Source: CAZPGL01 sp964586175 (lineage in GTDB: Bacteria > Actinomycetota > Acidimicrobiia > Acidimicrobiales > MedAcidi-G1). From it: DNA of 31,247 bases. The notes beneath the pieces were generated by a model. It was given only the letters and a program-made list of their open reading frames with translations. It made no database searches and was not told the DNA's origin. The stretch spans positions 1 to 31,247 of the forward strand of contig CAZPGL010000026.1 in assembly GCA_964586175.1 (NCBI GenBank), read 5' to 3'. The position numbers and the translations under genes are program-made. Below, one piece after another: positions 24,230-30,578 of the stretch (the first letter of the stretch is position 1; each line of letters starts with the position of its first letter).

Positions 24230-24868
24230 TCAGACGCGGCGCAGGACGGTGACGACCTTGCCGAACACGGTGACGTCGGCGGCCGGGTAGCGCAGCTCGT
24301 CGAACGCCGGGTTGGCCGGCACCAGCACGACGTGGGGCCCGTCGAGGCGCAGGTGCTTGACCGTGGCCTCCTCGCCGGGGATGCCGGCCACCACCAGGTC
24401 GCCGGTTTCGGCAGTGGGCTGGGCCCGCACGACCACGAAGTCACCGTCGAAGATCCCCGCATCGATCATCGACTCGCCCCGCACCCGCAGCATGAACAGC
24501 TCACCGTCGCCGGTGAACTCGGCCGGCAGGGGCAGCGACTCCTCGACGTTCTCGTGGGCCAGCACGTCGGTGCCGGCGGCCACGTCGCCCACCAGTGGCA
24601 CGTGACGCACCGCCCCCCGCTCGACGGCCGCCCCGGAGGTGGGGTCGAGGCACACCTCGATGGCCCGCGGCTTGCTGGGGTCGCGGCGCAGGAAGCCGCG
24701 GTCCTGGAGGGTGGACAGGTGTGAGTGCACCGTGGAGGGGGAGGTCAGCCCGACGGCCTCGCCGATCTCCCGCACCGACGGCGGGAACCCCCGCTCACGG
24801 GTCTGGGAGTCGATGAACTCGAGGATCTGCTGCTGCCGGGCGGTGAGGCCGGTCGACGTGGATGACAT
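24230..24868 (-). CDS. lexA: SOS repressor LexA
   Basis: LexA represses DNA-damage genes and cuts itself when stimulated by RecA filaments. The 212-residue product has an N-terminal winged helix-turn-helix (FPPSVREIGEAVGLTSPSTVHSHL, split about residues 28-51). The cleavage site Ala98-Gly99 lies in GDVAAGTD, the nucleophile Ser133 in VRGESMIDAGI and the base Lys171 in TVKHLRL. ATG 24868 has AAAGGA 7 nt upstream on the minus strand. The 160-nt region before it holds three perfect LexA boxes, so it is autoregulated and shares control with the divergent LysM gene. Confidence 0.97.
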   Translation of the reverse strand: MSSTSTGLTARQQQILEFIDSQTRERGFPPSVREIGEAVGLTSPSTVHSHLSTLQDRGFLRRDPSKPRAIEVCLDPTSGAAVERGAVRHVPLVGDVAAGTDVLAHENVEESLPLPAEFTGDGELFMLRVRGESMIDAGIFDGDFVVVRAQPTAETGDLVVAGIPGEEATVKHLRLDGPHVVLVPANPAFDELRYPAADVTVFGKVVTVLRRV

Positions 24869-24886
24869 GAGGACGTCCTTTCGGGC

Positions 24887-24914
24887 TTGACATCGAACAG
24901 GTGTTCGATAGAGT
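24887..24914 (+). promoter_or_regulatory. Plus-strand SOS promoter (TTGACA/TAGAGT) with LexA box 1
   Basis: TTGACA (24887-24892, full consensus) and TAGAGT (24909-24914) have a 16-bp spacer. That spacer holds LexA box 1, CGAACAGGTGTTCG (24894-24907). An ATG begins 7 nt after the -10, so the transcript could be leaderless. This is the best promoter by sequence in the window and should drive the small ORF and the LysM gene. Confidence 0.8.
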
Positions 24915-24921
24915 GGTGTCC

Positions 24922-25023
24922 ATGACCGAACACCTGTTCTGCGGACACATGTTCGTCGAACACGCGTTCCGTGTCAAGCACCCTGATCCCGACCCCGCCT
25001 GTCACACCCCACCGAAAGGATGA
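24922..25023 (+). CDS. Putative 33-residue leaderless SOS-controlled ORF upstream of the LysM gene
   Basis: I recognise no family. The ORF starts with ATG 7 nt after a TAGAGT -10 whose promoter holds a LexA box, the spacing seen at other leaderless starts in the window. It encodes 33 residues with five His and two Cys (starting MTEHLFCGHMF and ending TPPKG). LexA boxes 2 and 3 lie inside it and encode the repeated EHLF and EHAF. The stop TGA (25021-25023) falls 5 nt before the LysM ATG, and its last codons form that gene's AAAGGA ribosome-binding site, so translation could be coupled. It may instead be a non-coding leader whose open frame is due to chance; 34 codons is too short to decide. 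Confidence 0.35.
   Translation: MTEHLFCGHMFVEHAFRVKHPDPDPACHTPPKG
24927..24940. promoter_or_regulatory. LexA box 2 (central)
   Basis: CGAACACCTGTTCT contains a perfect GAAC-N4-GTTC core. It lies 33 bp from box 1 and 30 bp from box 3, about three helical turns each way, midway between the two divergent promoters. Confidence 0.85.
24949..24977 (-). promoter_or_regulatory. Minus-strand lexA promoter with LexA box 3
   Basis: On the minus strand TTGACA (24977-24972) is followed after 17 bp by GAACAT (24954-24949), a weak -10. The spacer holds LexA box 3, read on the plus strand as CGAACACGCGTTCC (24957-24970). This mirrors the plus-strand promoter. The box is clear; the -10 assignment is tentative. 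A lexA leader of about 70 nt would result. Confidence 0.6.
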
Positions 25024-25028
25024 AGGCC

Positions 25029-25400
25029 ATGACCGCAGTCCTGTTGAACCCACCGGCGTCTCCCGCCCTCGTTCCGGGCTACGTCCGGTGCGCCCCCCAC
25101 GTCTACCGCCGCCGCCGGCTCGCCGCCGCGGTGCTGGTGGGCACGCTGGTCTTCACCCTGTCGCTGCTCGGCGGGGGGCTGCGGGGCCACGTCACCGGCA
25201 CCCCGGGCGACCCGTCCCTCGGGGCGGCCGGCGAGCCGGTCATCTACATCGTCCAGCCCGGCGACACCCTGTGGGGCATCGCCGAACGCCTGGCGCCCGA
25301 CGGCGGCGACATCCGCCACACCGTCGACCACCTCGACGCGGTGACCGGCGGCTCGCTGCTGCTGCCTGGCCAGAAGATCATCCTGCCCGCCGGCTGGTAG
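25029..25400 (+). CDS. LysM-domain membrane protein, probable SOS cell-division inhibitor (YneA/ChiZ/DivS-like)
   Basis: The 123-residue product has a short basic cytoplasmic start, one membrane segment (about residues 34-54, AAAVLVGTLVFTLSLLGGGL) and an extracytoplasmic LysM domain (about 74-121, VQPGDTLWGIAERL ... LPGQKIILPAGW) that should bind peptidoglycan. A LysM protein divergent from lexA is a recurrent arrangement: YneA in Bacillus, Rv2719c (ChiZ) in Mycobacterium and DivS in Corynebacterium delay division during the SOS response. The three LexA boxes upstream support the same role. ATG 25029 is preferred because AAAGGA (25014-25019) is 9 nt away. ATG 25020, which overlaps the small ORF's stop, has no room for a ribosome-binding site. 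Confidence 0.88.
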   Translation: MTAVLLNPPASPALVPGYVRCAPHVYRRRRLAAAVLVGTLVFTLSLLGGGLRGHVTGTPGDPSLGAAGEPVIYIVQPGDTLWGIAERLAPDGGDIRHTVDHLDAVTGGSLLLPGQKIILPAGW

Positions 25401-25429
25401 GCGCAGACGGGTCGGCTCCCCGGGTGCGT

Positions 25430-26203
25430 TCAGCCCACCAGGTAGTGGCAGAACAGCAGGCCGTCCTCGGTGGCCAGGCCCACCAGCTGCAGCGCAGTCG
25501 GGGCCTCCGGCACCGACCCGGCCAGCAGGCCCCCGTCGCCCCCGCCCACCAGCATCGGCGCCACGGTCACGCACAGCTCGTCCACCAGGCCGTCGGCCAC
25601 CATCCGGCCGTTGAGGGTCGGCCCGCCCTCCACCAACACCACGCCGGCGCCGCGGTCGGCCAGCCCGGCCAACACGGCCACCGGTGCCACGTCGGCGCCG
25701 TCGCCGGCCACCACCACCTCGGCGCGATCACCCAGCGAGCCCCGCAGGGCGTCGGCGCCGGCCGGAGTGGTGAACACCAGCGGCAGTGGGTCGTCGGCAG
25801 TGTCGCCGGAGCTGTGGTCGGCGAACATCGGCAGCCCGGCGTCCAGGTCGCCACGGGCCGTCACCACGGCCAGCCGGGGGCGCGGGGTCTGACTCCTGGC
25901 CGTCCGTCCGGCCGCCGCCTCGACCCCCGGGGTGCGGGGCGGCCGGTAGCCCTCGGCCCGCACGGTGCCCGCCCCCACCAGCACCACGTCGGCGGTGGCC
26001 CGCAGGGCGCCCAGCATGGCCTGATCGGCTGGCCCGCCCAGGCCACCCGAGCGCCCGTCCACGGCGATCGCCCCGTCCACGGAGGCGATCATGTTCACCA
26101 GCACCCACGGGCGTCCGTCGTGCGGGGCGCGCCCGAAGCCCGCGGCGCCGCCCACGATCTCGGTGACCGACCGTTCCAGCGTCTCGGGAAGCAACTGCAG
26201 CAC
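25430..26203 (-). CDS. RibD C-terminal/dihydrofolate-reductase-like pyrimidine reductase
   Basis: This is a stand-alone RibD-C family reductase of 257 residues without a deaminase domain. Visible motifs are RPWVLVNMIASVDGAIA (substrate and cofactor side), LVGAGTVRAEGYRPP, and GVVLVEGGPTLNGRMVADGLVDELCVTVAPMLVGG split between about residues 180 and 220. The family reduces 5-amino-6-ribosylamino pyrimidines in riboflavin synthesis or related substrates. No other riboflavin gene is near, so the actual substrate is uncertain. GTG 26203 is chosen because minus-strand TACCGT (26215-26210) ends 6 nt upstream. A much longer open frame upstream overlaps nrdJ and is not credible. It converges on the LysM gene. 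Confidence 0.85.
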   Translation of the reverse strand: MLQLLPETLERSVTEIVGGAAGFGRAPHDGRPWVLVNMIASVDGAIAVDGRSGGLGGPADQAMLGALRATADVVLVGAGTVRAEGYRPPRTPGVEAAAGRTARSQTPRPRLAVVTARGDLDAGLPMFADHSSGDTADDPLPLVFTTPAGADALRGSLGDRAEVVVAGDGADVAPVAVLAGLADRGAGVVLVEGGPTLNGRMVADGLVDELCVTVAPMLVGGGDGGLLAGSVPEAPTALQLVGLATEDGLLFCHYLVG

Positions 26204-26590
26204 GCCCCGACGGTATCCGGTCGCCGACTGTGGAGAACCCGCCGGTCGTCCACCGCGATTTCCCCAGCAAATCCCACTACCGATCCACAGGGCCGTGTCC
26301 GTACCGTGGCCCATGCGATCGGCGATGGGAGGTTCCGGCATGACACACCGGGGGCCCACGGGTCCGACCGGTGTTGAGGCCGGCGGTTCCGATGCCTGGA
26401 GGGTGGTTCGGGGCCGGTCTTCGACCCGGGCTTCCCCTCGCCGGTCGCCAACCCGTCGGGGACCCCGGGGGTGGCCGATGAGGCCGTCGCCGGTGTCCCG
26501 TACAATGAACCCACCACCGGTGGACGGCTGCCAGATCCACGACGGTCGCCCACCTCGACAGGTCGCAGACCACGAGCGGATAGCACGACG
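26204..26590. other. Intergenic region between the divergent reductase gene and nrdJ
   Basis: This is 387 nt without a convincing gene. On the minus strand a TACCGT -10-like element (26210-26215) serves the reductase gene. CTGTGGA (26228-26234) and TCCACAG (26284-26290) are inverted copies that resemble DnaA boxes. The nrdJ promoter candidate TACAAT is at 26501. I see no cobalamin riboswitch motifs. An open frame from 26313 to 26600 is Arg/Pro-rich and not persuasive. Confidence 0.6.
26501..26506 (+). promoter_or_regulatory. -10 element (TACAAT) of the nrdJ promoter
   Basis: TACAAT is one base from the TATAAT consensus and is rare in such GC-rich DNA. It would give a leader of about 78 nt before the nrdJ ATG. 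CCACCGGTGG (26514-26523), a 10-bp palindrome, lies just after the expected transcription start. No clear -35 is seen at 17 bp. Confidence 0.55.
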
Positions 26591-29380
26591 ATGGCAGTGA
26601 GCGCAGAGCGCGGAGTCCTGGGCATCGGGCGGTACTTCACGACCCCGGACACCCACCCCTACGACACCGTCGAGTGGGAGCACCGCGACGCCCGCCTCGT
26701 CGACCACCGCGACGGCACGGTGGCCTTCGAACAGACCCACGTCGAGGTGCCGGCCTCCTGGTCGGTCAACGCCACCAACATCCTCGCCCAGAAGTACTTC
26801 AGGGGCACGCTCGGCACCGACGAGCGCGAGACCTCGCTGCGCGACGTGGCCGACCGGGTCGTCGGCACCATCAAGGACTGGGGGGTACGCGACGGCTACT
26901 TCGCCGACGACACCGAGGCGGCGGCGTTCGGCGACGAGCTCACCCACCTCATCGTCAACCAGATGGCGGCGTTCAACTCGCCGGTCTGGTTCAACATCGG
27001 AGTCCCCGACGTCCCCCAGCAGGCGTCGGCCTGTTTCATCCTGTCGGTCGACGACGAGATGACCTCCATCCTCAACTGGTACGTCGAGGAGGGCGTCATC
27101 TTCAAGGGCGGCTCAGGGGCCGGCGTCAACCTCAGCCGCATCCGATCCTCCCGGGAGCTGTTGAAGGGCGGCGGCGAGGCCAGCGGCCCGGTCAGCTTCA
27201 TGCGGGGCGCCGACGCATCGGCCGGCACCATCAAGAGCGGCGGCAAGACCCGCCGGGCCGCCAAGATGGTCATCCTCGACGCCGACCATCCCGACGTTGA
27301 GGAGTTCATCTGGTGCAAGGCCCGCGAGGAACGCAAGATGCGGGCCCTGGCTGACGCCGGCTTCGACATGAGCCTCGACGGCGCCGACAGCCACTCGGTG
27401 CAGTACCAGAATGCCAACAACTCGGTGCGGGTCACCGACGCCTTCATGCGGGCCGTCGTCGCCGGCGACGACTGGACGCTCACCTCCCGCACCGACGGTT
27501 CGGTCATCGAGACCCTGCCGGCCCGGGCGGTGTTTCGTCAGATGGCCGAAGCGGCTTGGGAGTGCGCCGACCCCGGCGTGCAGTTCGACACCACCATCAA
27601 CCGCTGGCACACCGCGTCCAACACCGGCCGCATCACGGCCAGCAATCCGTGCTCCGAGTACGTCCATCTCGACAACTCGGCGTGCAATCTTGCCAGCCTG
27701 AACCTGCTGGCCTTTCTCGGCGAGACCGGCCCTGACGAAGGGGACGGCCAGGCCATCGGCGGGTTCGACGTCGACGGGTTCCGCCACGCCGTCGAGGTGG
27801 TGTTCACCGCCCAGGAGATCCTGGTCGGCAACGCCGACTACCCGACCGAGGCCATCGGCGCCACCACCCGTGACTTCCGCCAGCTGGGGCTCGGCTACGC
27901 CAACCTGGGGGCCCTGCTCATGGCGTTGGGCCTCGCCTACGACTCCAACGAGGGACGGTCCGTGGCCGCGGCCATCACCTCGCTCATGACCGGCTACGCC
28001 TACCGCACCTCGGCCCGCCTGGCCGATCGCCTCGGGCCGTTCGCCGGCTACGAGGCCAACCGCGAACCCACTCTCAAGGTGCTCGACCAGCATCGTGAGG
28101 CCTCCCAGTTGCTCGACGACGGCGTCGCCCCGGTGCTCGTCGACGCTGGACGTACCGCCTGGTTCGAGGCCTGCGCCCTGGCCCAGCGGGTCGGGGTCCG
28201 CAACAGCCAGGCCACCGTGCTGGCCCCGACCGGCACCATCGGCCTGCTCATGGACTGCGACACCACCGGCATCGAACCCGACCTGGGCCTCGTCAAGACC
28301 AAGCGGCTGGTCGGTGGGGGCACCATGTCCATCGTCAACCGCACCGTGCCCCGTGCCCTCGACCGCCTCGGTTACACGGCTGAAACCGCTGGCGCCATCG
28401 TGCGCCACATCGACGAGCATCACTCCATCGCCGGGTGCGCCGACCTGGCCGACGACCACCGGGCCGTGTTCGCCACCTCCATGGGCGACCACCCCATCCA
28501 CCACATGGGCCACATCCGCATGATGGGCGCCGTGCAGCCGTTCCTGTCGGGGGCTATCTCCAAGACATGCAACATGCCCGAAGACGTCAGCGTCGACGAT
28601 GTCGAGGAGCTCTACCTCGAATCGTGGCGGCTCGGCCTCAAGGCGGTGGCGATCTACCGCGACAACTGCAAAGTGGCCCAGCCGCTGTCCACCGGTAATG
28701 GCGCCGACGACCGCGCCAGCGGCCCCGTGGCTGCCGTCGAAGCGTTGGCGGCGTCGACGGCTGAGCCGGTCCGACGCAAGCTGCCCCGCAGCCGCACGTC
28801 GCGCACCTTCGAGTTCCGGGTCGCCGACTGCAAGGGCTGGGCCACCATCGGCGAGTACGAGGACGGCCGACCGGGCGAGGTCTTCCTGCGGGTCTCCAAG
28901 CAGGGCTCCACCATGGCCGGCATCATGGACGCCTTCGCCATCTCGCTCAGCCACGGCCTCCAGTACGGGGTGCCGCTGCGGGCCTACGTCGAGGCGTTCA
29001 CCGGCATGCGATTCGAGCCGGCCGGCATGACCGACGATCCCGACCTGCGTATCGCCACCAGCATCATCGACTACCTGTTCCGGCGTCTGGCCGTCGAGTA
29101 CCTGAGCCCCGAGGAGCGGGCCGAGCTCAACATCCTCACGGTCAGCGAGCGCAGCCAGCCGACCCTGCCCGGGGTGGTCGAATCAGCCACCGAGACCCGA
29201 CAGGGGTCCGACGTGCCCGCCGATCCGCCTACCGTGCCGTCGCCCGCCCAGTTCGCCGCCCAGCTGGCCATGGGGCCGTCCAGCGACGCCCCGATGTGCA
29301 TGCAGTGCGGCGTGGCGATGCAGCGGGCCGGTTCCTGCTACGTATGCACCGACTGCGGCGCCACCAGCGGATGTTCGTGA
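26591..29380 (+). CDS. nrdJ: Vitamin B12-dependent (class II) ribonucleotide reductase
   Basis: NrdJ reduces ribonucleotides with adenosylcobalamin as radical source and needs no oxygen. The 929-residue product has the thiyl-radical Cys354 in NPCSEY and the redox pair Cys148 (SACFILSV) and Cys365 (NSACNLAS). It also shows the AFNSPVWFN segment, FKGGSGAGVNLSRIRSS and VLAPTGTIGLLMDCDT. The C-terminus is Cys-rich (CMQCG ... CYVCTDCG), as in actinobacterial NrdJ, and probably passes electrons or binds zinc. ATG 26591 starts the family-like N-terminus. In-frame upstream codons lie in the leader and in the promoter. nrdR, the usual partner regulator, is not in this window. tdk follows directly. Confidence 0.97.
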   Translation: MAVSAERGVLGIGRYFTTPDTHPYDTVEWEHRDARLVDHRDGTVAFEQTHVEVPASWSVNATNILAQKYFRGTLGTDERETSLRDVADRVVGTIKDWGVRDGYFADDTEAAAFGDELTHLIVNQMAAFNSPVWFNIGVPDVPQQASACFILSVDDEMTSILNWYVEEGVIFKGGSGAGVNLSRIRSSRELLKGGGEASGPVSFMRGADASAGTIKSGGKTRRAAKMVILDADHPDVEEFIWCKAREERKMRALADAGFDMSLDGADSHSVQYQNANNSVRVTDAFMRAVVAGDDWTLTSRTDGSVIETLPARAVFRQMAEAAWECADPGVQFDTTINRWHTASNTGRITASNPCSEYVHLDNSACNLASLNLLAFLGETGPDEGDGQAIGGFDVDGFRHAVEVVFTAQEILVGNADYPTEAIGATTRDFRQLGLGYANLGALLMALGLAYDSNEGRSVAAAITSLMTGYAYRTSARLADRLGPFAGYEANREPTLKVLDQHREASQLLDDGVAPVLVDAGRTAWFEACALAQRVGVRNSQATVLAPTGTIGLLMDCDTTGIEPDLGLVKTKRLVGGGTMSIVNRTVPRALDRLGYTAETAGAIVRHIDEHHSIAGCADLADDHRAVFATSMGDHPIHHMGHIRMMGAVQPFLSGAISKTCNMPEDVSVDDVEELYLESWRLGLKAVAIYRDNCKVAQPLSTGNGADDRASGPVAAVEALAASTAEPVRRKLPRSRTSRTFEFRVADCKGWATIGEYEDGRPGEVFLRVSKQGSTMAGIMDAFAISLSHGLQYGVPLRAYVEAFTGMRFEPAGMTDDPDLRIATSIIDYLFRRLAVEYLSPEERAELNILTVSERSQPTLPGVVESATETRQGSDVPADPPTVPSPAQFAAQLAMGPSSDAPMCMQCGVAMQRAGSCYVCTDCGATSGCS

Positions 29381-29411
29381 TGTGCGCCGACGCCCACCGG
29401 GGGAGCAGCCC

Positions 29412-30047
29412 GTGGCGACGCTGAGGTTCTCGTTCGGCACCATGGGCTCGGGCAAGAGCACCCTGGCCCTGCAGATCCACCACAACCTGTCGGCTCGCGG
29501 CCTGCGGGGCCTGCTGTGCAGCCACCTCGACCGGGCCGACGGCAAGGTGTCCAGCGCCCTCGGCGTGTCCGCCGACGCCCTCGACGTCGGGCCTCGCCTC
29601 GACCTCCACGAGCTGGCCCTGGCCATGGCGGCCCGCCACGGCCGCCTCGACTACCTGGTTTGTGACGAGGCCCAGTTCTACCGCCCTGAACAGATCGACC
29701 AGCTGGCCCGGGTCGTCGACGACCTGGGTACCGACGTCTACGCGTTCGGGCTCCTCACGTCGTTCCAGGGCGAGTTGTTCGAGGGGTCCCGCCGCCTGCT
29801 CGAGCTGGCCGACGAATCCGTCGAGGTCCAGGTCGAGGCCCGCTGCTGGTGCGGTGCCCGGGCCACCCACAACGCCCGGCTGGTCGACGGGGTGCAGGTC
29901 TACGACGGTGCCCTCGTCGTGGTCGACGACCCCGAGAACCACCAGGTCGCCTACGAGCTGCGGTGCCGGAAGCACTGGATCGCCGGCGACAGTGGCCCCG
30001 ACGGCACCCGGGTCGGCGCCCACGCCTTGGCCGACGCCGGCGGCTGA
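29412..30047 (+). CDS. tdk: Thymidine kinase (TK1 type)
   Basis: Tdk phosphorylates thymidine in the salvage pathway. The 211-residue product has the P-loop GTMGSGKST near the N-terminus, the Walker-B/catalytic motif DEAQFY, the lasso-loop region FGLLTSFQGELFEGSRRL, and a zinc ribbon built from CWCGARATHNAR and LRCRKHW. GTG 29412 is chosen because GGGGAG ends 6 nt upstream and the family N-terminus follows at once. The earlier GTG at 29382 would add ten basic residues. It begins 31 nt after nrdJ on the same strand, so both may be co-transcribed to supply deoxynucleotides. Confidence 0.92.
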   Translation: MATLRFSFGTMGSGKSTLALQIHHNLSARGLRGLLCSHLDRADGKVSSALGVSADALDVGPRLDLHELALAMAARHGRLDYLVCDEAQFYRPEQIDQLARVVDDLGTDVYAFGLLTSFQGELFEGSRRLLELADESVEVQVEARCWCGARATHNARLVDGVQVYDGALVVVDDPENHQVAYELRCRKHWIAGDSGPDGTRVGAHALADAGG

Positions 30048-30060
30048 GACCCGCCCCCGG

Positions 30061-30516
30061 TCAGCCCAGGTCCAGGCGCACGTGGCGACTGACGTCGCCC
30101 ACCAGGTCCACCATGGCGTAGTCCCGCTCGGCGAACCGCCACGTGCCGTCCACCCGTTCGAACCGGTCGTGGTAGCGGCCGGAGAGGATGGGGGCCAGCG
30201 GCCCGTCGTCGATCTGCTGGAGCACGGTGTACACGCTGCGGCAGGTGGCCGTTCCGGCCTCCTCGTCGACGTCGATGATCGGGTTCGTGGTCACGTGCCG
30301 GGTGCGGGGCGTGCCGTCGTCGTGGAGGATCACGATGTCCCTCCACAGGGCCAGCAGCCCGTCGCGGTCGAGCACCCCGCCGCCTGGACCGCCGGTCAGG
30401 ATGCGGGCGTCGGCGAACAGGTCGGCGCACTCCTCGAGCCGCCCGGCGTCCATCAACTCGGCGTAGACGTGAAGCAGGTTGGTGATCTGGACGTGGGAGG
30501 GCAAGCGGTCGGACAC
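30061..30516 (-). CDS. SnoaL-like/NTF2-fold protein
   Basis: The 151-residue product matches the SnoaL-like (NTF2-fold) group: an N-terminal helix pair (ITNLLHVYAELMDAGRLEECADLF), then beta strands with RHVTTNPIIDVDEEAG and ending DRFERVDGTWRFAERDY. Members include polyketide cyclases, dehydratases and steroid isomerases, but most are uncharacterised and no catalytic set can be named here. GTG 30516 lies 7 nt after minus-strand TAGGTT (30529-30524), which supports the start. It diverges from an acyl-CoA dehydrogenase gene over 62 nt, so a role in acyl-CoA or steroid metabolism is possible but only inferred. Confidence 0.8.
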   Translation of the reverse strand: MSDRLPSHVQITNLLHVYAELMDAGRLEECADLFADARILTGGPGGGVLDRDGLLALWRDIVILHDDGTPRTRHVTTNPIIDVDEEAGTATCRSVYTVLQQIDDGPLAPILSGRYHDRFERVDGTWRFAERDYAMVDLVGDVSRHVRLDLG

Positions 30517-30578
30517 GGCACCGAACCTAGCGGTCCCCGCTCGCAGCCGACCGGCTCACCGGTTGTTACTCTGCGGTC
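30517..30578. promoter_or_regulatory. Divergent leaderless promoters of the SnoaL-like and acyl-CoA dehydrogenase genes
   Basis: The 62-nt gap holds TAGGTT on the minus strand (30529-30524), 7 nt before the SnoaL-like GTG. It also holds TACTCT on the plus strand (30567-30572), 6 nt before the dehydrogenase ATG. Both fit TANNNT with leaderless spacing. No clear -35 boxes are seen. Confidence 0.5.

Noticed and set aside
24950..24962. Palindrome TGTTCGTCGAACA as a fourth SOS site
   Set aside because: The half-sites point outward (GTTC first, GAAC second), the reverse of a LexA operator, and one half belongs to box 3.
26262..26276. Two TGGGN repeats 5 nt apart on the minus strand, resembling MraZ operator units
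   Set aside because: MraZ sites usually have three or more repeats, and no cell-wall cluster or mraZ is nearby. Two units are likely by chance.
26204..26590. Possible cobalamin riboswitch upstream of the B12-dependent nrdJ
   Set aside because: None of the conserved B12-riboswitch segments could be found, and the leader after the TACAAT promoter is only about 78 nt, too short for one. A covariance-model search would settle it.
26313..26600. Open frame of 95 codons with ATG 5 nt after TACCGT, overlapping the nrdJ start
   Set aside because: The product is Arg/Pro/Gly-rich with no recognisable domain, the nrdJ promoter lies inside it, and such frames are expected by chance in GC-rich DNA.
26204..26947. 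N-terminal extension of the RibD-C family gene to 26947
   Set aside because: It would overlap the nrdJ coding region and promoter, and the added sequence has no family similarity. GTG 26203 has a -10-like element at the right distance.
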